Assembly (NCBI RefSeq): GCF_900112045.1
Contig: NZ_FOJW01000004.1
Location: 124,001 to 188,000 of the forward strand
DNA from: Lentibacillus halodurans
Lineage (GTDB): Bacteria > Bacillota > Bacilli > Bacillales > Amphibacillaceae
DNA length: 64,000 nt
Reading direction: 5' to 3'
This document shows positions 17,464 through 25,679 of the stretch, piece after piece (within the stretch, counting starts at the first letter, position 1; every line of letters begins with the position of its first letter). The notes under the pieces were generated by a model that was not told the DNA's origin, ran no database searches, and worked only from the letters and a program-made list of their open reading frames with translations. The translations under genes and the position numbers were made by a program.

Positions 17464-18312
17464 ATGGCTTCATTTCTCATTGTAATGGCGATGTTCATAG
17501 GATCATTGACTGATACCGCTGCTCAGGATAATTCTGAAAATGCTCGAAGCGTCACGGTTAAAGTCATGACGTACAACATTCATGCTGGTATCGGAAGTGA
17601 TGGAAACTATGATATTGACAGAATTGCTGATGTAATAGAAGCGTCAGAGGCTGATGTGGTTGGGCTGCAGGAAGTTGATGTTAACTGGGGTGCCCGCAGT
17701 AACTTTGACGACGAACTTGAACTGCTTGCCGAAAAGCTGGGTATGCATGCTTTCATGGCACCTATTTACAATCAGGATCCAATCAATGAAGGTGATCCAA
17801 GGCGAAAATATGGTGTAGCCGTTCTGAGCAAGTATCCGATTATCGATGCAAGCAACCGTGAGATTACAAGACTATCAACACAGGATGATGATCCGGAACC
17901 CGGGTTGGCGCCGGGGTTTGCCGAGACAGTGATTAATGCTAAGGGAGCGATATTTTCGCTTTATGTGACGCATCTGGATTACCGCGGTGATCCTTATGTC
18001 CGGGAATTGCAAGTAGACGATATGCTTGACATAATCCCGGAGAAAGGCGATGCGATGTTAGTCGGTGATATGAATGCAACGCCTGATGCACCTGAACTTC
18101 AGCCGTTGTTTAATCGATTTCAGGATGCATGGGATGAAAGCGGAAAAGGTGATGGGCATACATTTTCAGCCGTCTCACCGAGTAAGCGCATCGACTATAT
18201 CCTGACTTCACCAGGTATGGAATCATCGAATGCTGAAGTGATTGACACCCTGGCATCCGATCATTTGCCTGTGATAACAGATGTGACGTTAACACGTGGG
18301 GGTGGAAGATAA
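17464..18312 (+). CDS. secreted endonuclease/exonuclease/phosphatase-family protein
   Basis: 282 residues. The N-terminal hydrophobic stretch (LIVMAMFIGSLTDTAAQ) is a likely signal peptide. The EEP catalytic set is present: MTYNIHAG, LQEVD, THLDYRGD, GDMNATPD and the C-terminal ASDHLPV. Enzymes of this fold cleave phosphodiesters in nucleic acids, lipids or inositol phosphates. Substrate unknown. It heads a cluster with NagZ and NamZ. The start is uncertain: ATG 17464 is 23 bases from the nearest good ribosome site, so translation may begin at an unusual codon upstream. Confidence 0.75.
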   Translation: MASFLIVMAMFIGSLTDTAAQDNSENARSVTVKVMTYNIHAGIGSDGNYDIDRIADVIEASEADVVGLQEVDVNWGARSNFDDELELLAEKLGMHAFMAPIYNQDPINEGDPRRKYGVAVLSKYPIIDASNREITRLSTQDDDPEPGLAPGFAETVINAKGAIFSLYVTHLDYRGDPYVRELQVDDMLDIIPEKGDAMLVGDMNATPDAPELQPLFNRFQDAWDESGKGDGHTFSAVSPSKRIDYILTSPGMESSNAEVIDTLASDHLPVITDVTLTRGGGR

Positions 18313-18372
18313 GCCGATTTCAGGCTGAATGCCGTGATTTTTGAAACATTACCTTTAAAAGGAGTGAATGCA

Positions 18373-20160
18373 TTGCTGAAACGACATTTGTTCTCGTTCC
18401 TATCTTTTTTGCTCGTTTTTTCGCTGTGTTTCCCTGCTGCAGGCTTTGCCAAGGGCTGGGATGACCCGACCAAACCGGGCTGGGGCAATGGTGAAAAGGC
18501 TAAGCACGGCTGGATTGTAAGTAAAATGAAACATATGACACTGGAAGAAAAAATCGGCCAGTTATTTATTATCCACATGTATGGCCAGACACCGACCGAT
18601 CCTGCTTATGAAGATACCAACCTGAACAATAATCGCGGGGCTAAAAACTTTAAGGAAGCAATTGAAAGATATCATATCGGTGGCGTGATTTATTTTAACT
18701 GGACGGATAACATCGGCAATCCGGCTGATGTGGAACAGGTTAATGCGCTGTCGAACGGTCTGCAGGACGTTGCGATGGATCAGCGGATGCCTATTCCGTT
18801 ATTCATTTCGACTGACCAGGAAGGTGGTATTGTTCAACGGCTCACAAGTCCCGGAACGGTTTTCCCGGGAAACATGGCGCTTGGGGCAACCCGTTCACCG
18901 GAATTAGCTGCTGATTCTGCCGGAATTATAGGAAACGAATTAGGCAGCCTCGGGATTAATATGAATTTTGCCCCCGTGGCAGATGTTAACGTTAATCCGG
19001 AAAACCCGGTCATTGGTGTTCGCTCTTTTGGGGAAGATGCTGATCTTGTTTCTGACTTAACAGTTTCTCAGATTGAGGCTTATCAGGATGAGAAAATGAT
19101 TCCGTCTGCCAAACACTTTCCTGGACATGGGGATACAGATGTTGATTCCCACTATGGTTTGCCGATCATCAACCATGATCTTGAGACACTGTACAATGTT
19201 GATTTGAAACCATTTCAGGCAGCGATTGATGCGGGAGTCGAAGCAATCATGACAGCACATATTGTCGTACCTGCACTTGATGACTCAGGTTTGCCGGCTA
19301 CGTTATCAAAGCCGATTTTAACGGACCTTTTACGGGATGAAATGGGCTTTGAAGGACTGATTGTTACGGATAGCCTCGGCATGTCAGGTGCTAACGTTGT
19401 TGATCCTGAGCGTGTGCCGGTGGAAGCATTTAAAGCAGGGAACGATATTTTACTTAATCCGCCTGATGTTGAGCAGGCTTATAATGCGATGCTTGAAGCC
19501 GTTGAAACCGGTGAAATCAGTGAAGAGCGTGTTGATGAATCCGTTTATCGCATCCTGAAAGCCAAAATGGAAAAAGGTTTGTTTGGTGAACCCAACACCG
19601 ATCCGGAGGCCGTTGATAACATCGGAACAGAAGAAAATCTTGCCAAAGCTGATGAAATTGCCGATCAAAGTATTACCCTGGTTAAGAACGAAGATGATCT
19701 GCTTCCATTGCAGGACGACCGGGACGTGCTGATTACCGGCCCGTCTGCAGCTAAGCCGGGATATCTTTCGGAGCAGTTACAGGCAAAAGGATTCAATGTC
19801 AGTGATTATGCAACGGATACGAGTCCAACGCCTGATCAAATAGACGGAGCAGCAGCGGAGGCAGAAAATGCGGATATCGTTGTTACTGCAACGTATACGG
19901 CCAACACAAATGATGCTCAGCAGCAATTGGTTGAAGCAATTCAGGACACAGGAAAGCCGGTAGTTGTAACGGCGATCCGCAACCCGTATGATTTGATGGC
20001 ATTCCCTGAAGTAGAGGGGTATGTGACCACTTACGGCGACCGGGATGTTTCTGTTGAAGCACTTGCAAGGGTACTCAGCGGCGAAGTCAATCCAGAGGGA
20101 AGGCTGCCTGTCACCATTCCTGATCTATACGAATACGGCCATTATCTCGGCTATGAATGA
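18373..20160 (+). CDS. nagZ: secreted beta-N-acetylglucosaminidase (GH3)
   Basis: 595 residues from TTG 18373, which lies 9 bases after AAAGGAG. The signal peptide (LLKRHLFSFLSFLLVFSLCFPAAGFA) ends in AxA. The GH3 barrel has the NagZ hallmark KHFPGHGDTDVDSHYGLP and the nucleophile region LIVTDSLGMSG. A C-terminal alpha/beta-alpha domain (about 420-595) makes it the two-domain B. subtilis type. It releases terminal GlcNAc from muropeptides outside the membrane. It is followed by namZ, which suits stepwise removal of GlcNAc then MurNAc. Confidence 0.93.
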   Translation: MLKRHLFSFLSFLLVFSLCFPAAGFAKGWDDPTKPGWGNGEKAKHGWIVSKMKHMTLEEKIGQLFIIHMYGQTPTDPAYEDTNLNNNRGAKNFKEAIERYHIGGVIYFNWTDNIGNPADVEQVNALSNGLQDVAMDQRMPIPLFISTDQEGGIVQRLTSPGTVFPGNMALGATRSPELAADSAGIIGNELGSLGINMNFAPVADVNVNPENPVIGVRSFGEDADLVSDLTVSQIEAYQDEKMIPSAKHFPGHGDTDVDSHYGLPIINHDLETLYNVDLKPFQAAIDAGVEAIMTAHIVVPALDDSGLPATLSKPILTDLLRDEMGFEGLIVTDSLGMSGANVVDPERVPVEAFKAGNDILLNPPDVEQAYNAMLEAVETGEISEERVDESVYRILKAKMEKGLFGEPNTDPEAVDNIGTEENLAKADEIADQSITLVKNEDDLLPLQDDRDVLITGPSAAKPGYLSEQLQAKGFNVSDYATDTSPTPDQIDGAAAEAENADIVVTATYTANTNDAQQQLVEAIQDTGKPVVVTAIRNPYDLMAFPEVEGYVTTYGDRDVSVEALARVLSGEVNPEGRLPVTIPDLYEYGHYLGYE

Positions 20161-20213
20161 GATGACTGTTAAAAACGAAAAATTCAGCAAAATAAGGACA
20201 GGAGGCGTTCACA

Positions 20214-21530
20214 ATGAAAAAATGGATGGTCATGTTAGTTTCCGGCATCCTGATGTTGACCACATTGTCTGCGGTGATGGCGCATTCCCCGGGGAAAGGT
20301 CATGGTCCGCCTGATCATGTGCCGCCGGGTCATGATCAGGATTTGCGGCTTGGTGTTGACGTATTGTTGGAGGATGAACTTGATTTGATTGACGGCAAGA
20401 ATGTCGGACTGATCACCAATCCAACTGGTGTTAACCAGGACCTGAACAGCATTGTCGATATGTTGCACAATCATGATGATGTCAATCTTGTCTCACTGTA
20501 CGGTCCAGAGCACGGTGTCCGCGGCAGTGCGCAGGCAGGCGAATATGTTGAGTTTTATATGGACGAACAAACCGGCCTGCCTGTCTACAGTCTTTATGGT
20601 GAAACAAGAAAACCGACACCGGAAATGCTGGAAGATGTTGACACGCTGCTTTTTGATATTCAGGATGTTGGTACACGGTTCTATACGTATATTTACACAA
20701 TGGCGTATGCGATGGAAGCGGCGACTGAAAACGATATAGAGTTTGTTGTCCTTGACCGGCCAAACCCGGTTGGCGGTGAAAAAGTGGAAGGGCCGGTGCT
20801 TAATCCCGACTATTCATCGTTCGTTGGCATGTACCCGATTCCGCTTCGCCACGGCATGACAGTTGGCGAATTGGCGAAACTATTTAACAATGAATTCGAT
20901 ATTGGTGCTGACTTGGAAGTTGTCGAAATGCAAGGCTGGGATCGTTCGATGACTTATGATGACACTGGTCTTGAATTTGTTATGCCGTCACCGAATATGC
21001 CAACACTTGATACAGCACTTGTATATCCTGGTGCAGCATTAATCGAAGGAACGAACGTATCAGAAGGACGCGGCACCACAAAACCGTTCGAATTGATCGG
21101 CGCACCGTTCATGAACAGCACGGAGCTTGCAGCTAATTTAAATGATCAGGGGCTTGAGGGTGTAGCCTTCAGAGCTGCCTCGTTTACACCACAGTTTTCC
21201 AAACATAGTGGAGAATTATCGCACGGTATCGAGATTCATGTCACGGATATGGAGTCTTATGAGCCGATCAGAACGGGCGTATCGATTGTAAAAACGATTC
21301 ATGATATGTACCCCGAAGATTTTGCGTTCCGGGAAGAAAACAGCCAGGGTGTTTCCTTCTTTGATAATCTGATTGGCAATGGCTGGGTCCGTGAGAAGAT
21401 TGAAGAAGGCGCCTCAGTTGAGGAAATCGTCAACACATGGCAGCCGGAACTCGATGAATTCAAGCAGACACGGGAAGACTACTTGCTGTATGATGGAGGC
21501 AAAAAACGTCCAGGAGCCCCCGGGCGCTAA
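20214..21530 (+). CDS. namZ: secreted exo-beta-N-acetylmuramidase (DUF1343)
   Basis: 438 residues with a signal peptide MKKWMVMLVSGILMLTTLSAVMAHS and the DUF1343 signatures GLITNPTGVN, LYGPEHGVRGSAQAGE, YSLYGETRKPT, LLFDIQDVGTRFYTY, LDRPNP and EGTNVSEGRGTTKPFE. B. subtilis NamZ (formerly YbbC) removes terminal MurNAc from peptidoglycan fragments. AGGAGG lies 8 bases before the ATG. It is 53 bases after nagZ, the same order as B. subtilis nagZ-namZ; murQ, murR, murP and amiE are not adjacent here. A His/Pro-rich segment follows the signal peptide. Confidence 0.92.
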   Translation: MKKWMVMLVSGILMLTTLSAVMAHSPGKGHGPPDHVPPGHDQDLRLGVDVLLEDELDLIDGKNVGLITNPTGVNQDLNSIVDMLHNHDDVNLVSLYGPEHGVRGSAQAGEYVEFYMDEQTGLPVYSLYGETRKPTPEMLEDVDTLLFDIQDVGTRFYTYIYTMAYAMEAATENDIEFVVLDRPNPVGGEKVEGPVLNPDYSSFVGMYPIPLRHGMTVGELAKLFNNEFDIGADLEVVEMQGWDRSMTYDDTGLEFVMPSPNMPTLDTALVYPGAALIEGTNVSEGRGTTKPFELIGAPFMNSTELAANLNDQGLEGVAFRAASFTPQFSKHSGELSHGIEIHVTDMESYEPIRTGVSIVKTIHDMYPEDFAFREENSQGVSFFDNLIGNGWVREKIEEGASVEEIVNTWQPELDEFKQTREDYLLYDGGKKRPGAPGR

Positions 21531-21548
21531 TTGGTACACAAAATTTCA

Positions 21549-21580
21549 GCACTTCCGCAGCAAATGCGGAAGTGCGTTTT
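21549..21580 (+). terminator. terminator after namZ
   Basis: A perfect 11-bp GC-rich stem, GCACTTCCGCA with TGCGGAAGTGC, loop GCAAA, followed by GTTTT. Confidence 0.85.
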
Positions 21581-21661
21581 AGTGGAGGAAATATACGTAG
21601 ACTCCAGCGGGAGAAAAGGTCTGGGTGAAACCCCAAAACAACGGTCGTGACAGAATAGAAA

Positions 21662-21690
21662 TTGACCGAGAGGATTATAACGTGTAAAAT
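21662..21690 (+). promoter_or_regulatory. sigma-A promoter of the tetR gene
   Basis: TTGACC, 17-base spacer, TAAAAT. The operator begins on the last base of the -10. Confidence 0.65.
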
Positions 21691-21706
21691 GAATGATAGT
21701 CAGTCA
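21690..21706. promoter_or_regulatory. TetR operator O1 (autoregulation)
   Basis: TGAATGA-TAG-TCAGTCA: same 7-3-7 layout as the site before the SMR genes, differing at one base of the left arm. It covers the transcription start region of tetR. Confidence 0.6.
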
Positions 21707-21725
21707 GTGAGTTGGAGGACTTAAA

Positions 21726-22298
21726 ATGGATAATAAAAAAGAAGCTATCATTCAATCAGCAATCGAGGTATTTCGTAAAAAAGGGATTGAGAAGGCTACG
21801 GTTTCGGACATTGTCAAAGGAGCCGGAATCGCACAGGGAACCTTTTATTTATATTTTTCATCAAAGCTGTCGGTTATGCTTTCGATTGCGGAAGTGATGA
21901 CCGAAAAGATACTGCATGAAATTCATGAAAATGTACATGAAGCGTTACCATTTCACCGGAAGCTGGAAGTGGTCGTTGATATTGTGTTTGACATGATTAA
22001 GGAGTATAGGGAAGTATTTGCGCTGATTTATGCAGGACTCGCTTCTACAGAGTATATGCAGGAATGGGATGCAATTTATGAGTCCTATTACGCATGGTTC
22101 AGTCATCAGCTTGAACAAGCAAAAGCAGATGGGGTGGTCAGGGATTCATTGCATCCCGAGCGAACAGCTGAGATCTTGATAGGGTTAATTGAAAACGCAG
22201 CCGAACAAATCTATATGTATAGTCATCAGGATGATCACAAAGCTGCGTTGAAGAAAAAGGAGGTATTGGAATTCGCGGGGCATGCACTGGGGATTTAA
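21726..22298 (+). CDS. TetR/AcrR-family repressor of the SMR pair
   Basis: 190 residues. The N-terminal helix-turn-helix (about 9-55; EKATVSDIVKGAGIAQGTFYLYFSSK) has the classic GTFYLYFSSK recognition end. The ligand domain follows with no recognised subfamily. GGAGG precedes the ATG. Operators of the same sequence precede this gene and the downstream multidrug-resistance pair, so it should repress both and respond to an SMR substrate. Confidence 0.85.
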   Translation: MDNKKEAIIQSAIEVFRKKGIEKATVSDIVKGAGIAQGTFYLYFSSKLSVMLSIAEVMTEKILHEIHENVHEALPFHRKLEVVVDIVFDMIKEYREVFALIYAGLASTEYMQEWDAIYESYYAWFSHQLEQAKADGVVRDSLHPERTAEILIGLIENAAEQIYMYSHQDDHKAALKKKEVLEFAGHALGI

Positions 22299-22484
22299 AC
22301 CGGTGTGATGTCCTTTCTCCTGTATTAACAGGCAGTATAACCCGCTTCAGGTATTCGTGGTAAACCAGGAATAATCTGTAGGGATCAACTCTGCCCTTAA
22401 TAGCCCGATTCGTCCAACGAGTACTTAGTGGGGAAGGAAAAGCTGACTGGATGAAGTTTCACTTGATGATTCTTTTACGTAAAA

Positions 22485-22501
22485 TGACTGAATATCAGTC
22501 A
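22485..22501. promoter_or_regulatory. TetR operator O2 before the SMR genes
   Basis: TGACTGA-ATA-TCAGTCA is a perfect 7-bp inverted repeat with a 3-base centre, overlapping a TAAAAT -10 (22480-22485) exactly as O1 does. A weak -35 TTTCAC lies 17 bases further up. Confidence 0.7.
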
Positions 22502-22523
22502 CCATTGGAAGGGGGCGATGCCG

Positions 22524-22871
22524 ATGAATAAATCATGGATCTACCTTATACTTGTATGCCTGCTGGAATTTTGTTGGGTGTGGGGGTTTAATGTTGCTTC
22601 CAGCTGGTGGCATTGGGGATTGATTGGTCTTGTGATCTGGCTTGATTTGGAGTGTCTCCGCAAGGCTTGTGAAGCATTGCCGACCGGGACGGTTTATGCC
22701 ATTTTTGCAGCAGCAGGTACGGCCGGGACAGTTTTGATGGACGCATTTTTATTTAATGGCAGCCTGAATTTAGCCAAAATGGCTTTTATCATGCTCCTGA
22801 TTGCCGGAGTGATCGGGCTGAAACTTGCTGATCGGGCAGATGAAAAGCGGATGAAAGGGGGCTCACACTAA
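22524..22871 (+). CDS. small multidrug resistance (SMR) protein, subunit 1
   Basis: 115 residues from ATG 22524 (8 bases after GGGGG; an ATG two codons earlier is too close). Four hydrophobic helices; helix 1 carries the membrane Glu in LLEFCWVWGFN, the substrate/proton site of EmrE-type transporters. The ending KLADRADEKRMKGGSH is longer and more charged than in the partner, as in paired SMRs (YkkC/YkkD, YvdR/YvdS). It probably forms a heterodimer with the next gene product and exports cationic drugs or guanidinium-like compounds. Confidence 0.85.
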   Translation: MNKSWIYLILVCLLEFCWVWGFNVASSWWHWGLIGLVIWLDLECLRKACEALPTGTVYAIFAAAGTAGTVLMDAFLFNGSLNLAKMAFIMLLIAGVIGLKLADRADEKRMKGGSH

Positions 22872-23185
22872 TGGGATGGATGTTTATTTTATTGGCATCG
22901 ATGTTTGAAATGATTGGCGTAATCGGGCTGAAGCTGATTAGTAAAAATAAGACCTTTAAAAATGGTGTTCTGTATGTTGGCGGGTTTTGTACATCTGTTG
23001 CTATGCTTTATCAGGCTTTTTCATACTTGCCAGTAAGTGTCGCTTATGCGGTATGGGTTGGCATCGGCACAGCTGGCGCGGTGGTGGTGAATATGGTGTT
23101 TTTTGGCGAGTCGAAAAGCCTGTCCCGGATTGTGAGTCTGGCAGCGATTATTGCCGGGGTTGTCGGGTTGAAGAGTCTTTCGTAA
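22871..23185 (+). CDS. small multidrug resistance (SMR) protein, subunit 2
   Basis: 104 residues, four helices, with the conserved Glu in SMFEMIGVIGLKLI and the family stretch SVAYAVWVGIGTAGAVV. Its ATG shares the A of the preceding TAA, so translation is coupled to subunit 1 and equal stoichiometry is expected. It has the short C-terminus (VVGLKSLS) of the minimal partner. Confidence 0.88.
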   Translation: MGWMFILLASMFEMIGVIGLKLISKNKTFKNGVLYVGGFCTSVAMLYQAFSYLPVSVAYAVWVGIGTAGAVVVNMVFFGESKSLSRIVSLAAIIAGVVGLKSLS

Positions 23186-23273
23186 AAGACTCGTCTGCCT
23201 TCTCGGCTTTCAAGGGTTAGAGGCAGTCGTTGTGGTAGCCGAAGAGATATTAAAAACGTTCGTTATCTTTTAA

Positions 23274-23315
23274 AAATACCTGCTGTAGATCGGAACAATT
23301 TCACAACAGGTATTT
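23274..23315 (-). terminator. terminator between the convergent SMR and NDH-like genes
   Basis: Stem AAATACCTGCTGT with ACAACAGGTATTT (13 bp, one mismatch). On the minus strand it is followed by a T-run. Confidence 0.65.
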
Positions 23316-23343
23316 GTTGATACACGTTTTGCCGGTATATGCA

Positions 23344-24405
23344 TTAATGCCGGTTGTTGAGCCACAGTACACCGGATTTGGCCAGACGCGGGATATAGCC
23401 GACCATCGATTGTGACATCATTTCGCCGAAGCCTTCCGAGCTGCCGAGTGATCCAAGTGTGCCTTTCAACTTGATTTTGCCTGGTTTTTTCGGTTTTTCC
23501 CCATTAAGAACGGCGGCAAGGATATCCGCGATTTGCTCGCCTTGCTGCCGGGCAAGCTGGGCACTTGGGGAATGCTCCGATGATGCGCAGTCCCCGACAA
23601 CATAAATGTGGGGCTCTTCAGGTACCTGATAAAATTCATTGATCACAATTTTTTCCTGATCGTCTTTTTCAAGCGGCAATTCTCGGGCAAGATAATTCGG
23701 GCGCACACCTGCTGTCCAGATGGTGACATCATTTACATAGCAAATGCCATTGTTGCAGACACCGTCTTTTTCGACATAATCGACATTGGCACCATGAATG
23801 ACTTCAACATCATTTTTTATAAACCAGTCTTCCACATAGTTCTGGATTTTTCGCTCAAATGCCTTTAACACTGTCTGTCCGCGGTCAAGCAGCCGGATAT
23901 TCAAGTCTGGTCTGCTTTCGCGGATTTCAGCGGCAACTTCAATCCCACTCAGGCCAGCACCGACAATCGTTGCTTTTCCATAGGCTTTCAGGTTACCGAT
24001 GGCTGTTCCGGTATGACGTGCCCTGTTAAACGTCTGGATACTTTCGGTATATTCAGCTGCCCCTTCAACCCCGTGATAATTATCTTCACAGCCAAGCGCA
24101 ATGATCAAATAATCATAATGGACCGGTTCACTTCTGCCCTGCAGAATAATCTGCTGGTTTGCTGTATCGATTTTGGTGATTTCGGCGTATACATAGCTTA
24201 CTTTATCGTGCTCCGGAAAGTCCATGCGTACATCTTTATCAGCTGATGTACCGGCAGCTATCGTATAGAATTCCGTTTTAACCGAATGGTATGGATTACG
24301 ATCGATTACCGTAATATACAGATCTTCGGGCAAATTTTGTTCAATCAGGTTTTGAATGATATTGACACCACCGTATCCGCCGCCAAGGATGACTAAATGC
24401 TTCAT
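23344..24405 (-). CDS. NDH-2-like FAD oxidoreductase (YutJ type)
   Basis: 353 residues. The N-terminal FAD Rossmann motif LVILGGGYGGVNI, the second dinucleotide-binding motif ATIVGAGLSGIEVAAE (about 145-160), and the FAD-ribityl VYVVGDCASSEHSPSAQLA are all present. The layout matches B. subtilis YutJ along the full length, including YHSVKTEFYTIAAGT and LKGTLGSLGSSEGFG. The family resembles type II NADH dehydrogenase but the C-terminal membrane anchor is short (RLAKSGVLWLNNRH). Electron acceptor unknown. Monocistronic. Confidence 0.85.
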   Translation of the reverse strand: MKHLVILGGGYGGVNIIQNLIEQNLPEDLYITVIDRNPYHSVKTEFYTIAAGTSADKDVRMDFPEHDKVSYVYAEITKIDTANQQIILQGRSEPVHYDYLIIALGCEDNYHGVEGAAEYTESIQTFNRARHTGTAIGNLKAYGKATIVGAGLSGIEVAAEIRESRPDLNIRLLDRGQTVLKAFERKIQNYVEDWFIKNDVEVIHGANVDYVEKDGVCNNGICYVNDVTIWTAGVRPNYLARELPLEKDDQEKIVINEFYQVPEEPHIYVVGDCASSEHSPSAQLARQQGEQIADILAAVLNGEKPKKPGKIKLKGTLGSLGSSEGFGEMMSQSMVGYIPRLAKSGVLWLNNRH

Positions 24406-24602
24406 GTCAAAAAACTCCTTAAGTATGTATAAGTGCTCTTACTGTTAAGATTACCAAAAGTGTCAATGGAAAACTAGGAAAAGTTAGGAATTATTGATGA
24501 TTTTATTGGGGAAGGGGGCGGAATATGGAACTTCAGCTGGAGAATGGGCACTTCACTGGAAGAACAGAAGCTTCTCCTAAGGCAGAAAAACGTCTCCAGA
24601 CG

Positions 24603-24631
24603 AAAAAACCACGCTGTCCACACGTGGTTTT
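24603..24631 (-). terminator. terminator of the DinB gene
   Basis: Stem AAAACCACG with CGTGGTTTT, loop of 9, with six T on the minus strand; 19 bases past the stop. Confidence 0.75.
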
Positions 24632-24649
24632 GAAGTATAGAAATGTTCT

Positions 24650-25105
24650 TTACTTGTTAAGCACTTTCTTCATCGCATTGATCCGGCCAGTGTGATTACC
24701 TTCATGGAAAGCTGCCAATGCCGCAAGTTCACCAAAAGTCTGCGCACCCAGGACAGCTTCCGGTAATTTTTCTGCAAATTTTTCTTCAGGGATTGCTTTG
24801 ATCCGCTTCAGCTGGCTGTTCAATTGTCCCGCAAGCTCATCGGCACTTGGCACATCGTCAGGCCAGTCAGCTGGTTTGGTGCCATAACCGAACAGATCTT
24901 TATAGTATTCCGGAAGATGTTCAGTATTGTCCGGAAACCCGAATAAGAATTGCTCGTTTGCGGTCAGGACATGGCCGATGTGCCAGTGAATATTATTACT
25001 GAATCCCTCGGGCTGCATATCAAGCTGTGTCTCCTCCACATTTTTAATTTCATTCATGAATGCGTTGTGTGTAATGCTGAATTGAGAAATGATTAAATTA
25101 CTCAT
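24650..25105 (-). CDS. DinB/YfiT-family putative metal-dependent protein
   Basis: 151 residues, a four-helix bundle family. The three metal-binding His are likely those of HWHIGHV (about residues 41-45) and FHEGNHTGR near the C-terminus. Family members include bacillithiol S-transferases and damage-inducible proteins of unknown chemistry. A single gene with its own terminator and no informative neighbours. Confidence 0.8.
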   Translation of the reverse strand: MSNLIISQFSITHNAFMNEIKNVEETQLDMQPEGFSNNIHWHIGHVLTANEQFLFGFPDNTEHLPEYYKDLFGYGTKPADWPDDVPSADELAGQLNSQLKRIKAIPEEKFAEKLPEAVLGAQTFGELAALAAFHEGNHTGRINAMKKVLNK

Positions 25106-25213
25106 GCTAACACTTCACTTTTTTGTTGTGGTGATTCTACTATATCAATTTTTACTCTATATCTAAACTATGAAACATCAGGATGGATCGAGTCTTAAAC
25201 GTAAGCAAAGGTA

Positions 25214-25649
25214 GTGGTATTTTTGGGATACAAATATGCCAATCATAAAGCCTGGATAAAACCTGGCCGGTTGCCATTCATCAATGCTGCAATATTTATC
25301 GTTGTACTGATGATTGATGCGTGGTCGAATACTCAAATTCATCTAATTGCGGTACTGATCTCTTTCCTTTTTGCGCTCGTTCAGGGCATACAATATGTCA
25401 TTATGGATCAAAAAAATTATATTCAGATTGCGGATGGATTCATGCTGATTGACCGAGGGTTCTCCTTCCCAGAAAAAACTGCTTATCCGTTTGATTGAAC
25501 GCTGTATCGGGTACGATCCATTACTGATTTTTAAAATACGCCGTGGTCGCGAAGTACAGAACAGTACAGACTGACTGAGAGAGGAAGCGGTTGAAGAAAT
25601 CAAGCACGTGCTTATCAAAATGCTTGACGAATTTAAAACAAAAGTTTAA
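25214..25649 (+). pseudogene. broken gene for a small membrane protein
   Basis: The first 94 codons (GTG 25214) encode two hydrophobic segments and the tail QKNYIQIADGFMLIDRGFSF. The frame is then lost at a run of six A (25473-25478). Past this run the +1 frame continues sensibly as KLLIRLIERCIGYDPLLIFKIR, then meets a TGA at 25572-25574 and resumes as LREEAVEEIKHVLIKMLDEF to a stop at 25649. One frameshift plus one nonsense codon make this a decayed gene. Family not recognised. The A-run could also be a sequencing error, but that would not explain the TGA. Confidence 0.6.
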
Positions 25650-25679
25650 TATATAAACAAATGTTTAAAAGAGGTTACG

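Noticed and set aside
21581-21661. GTAGACTCCAGCGGGAG stretch as a conserved Bacillaceae repeat
   Set aside because: It resembles the start of a known intergenic repeat type but the rest does not match and no second copy was seen in the window.
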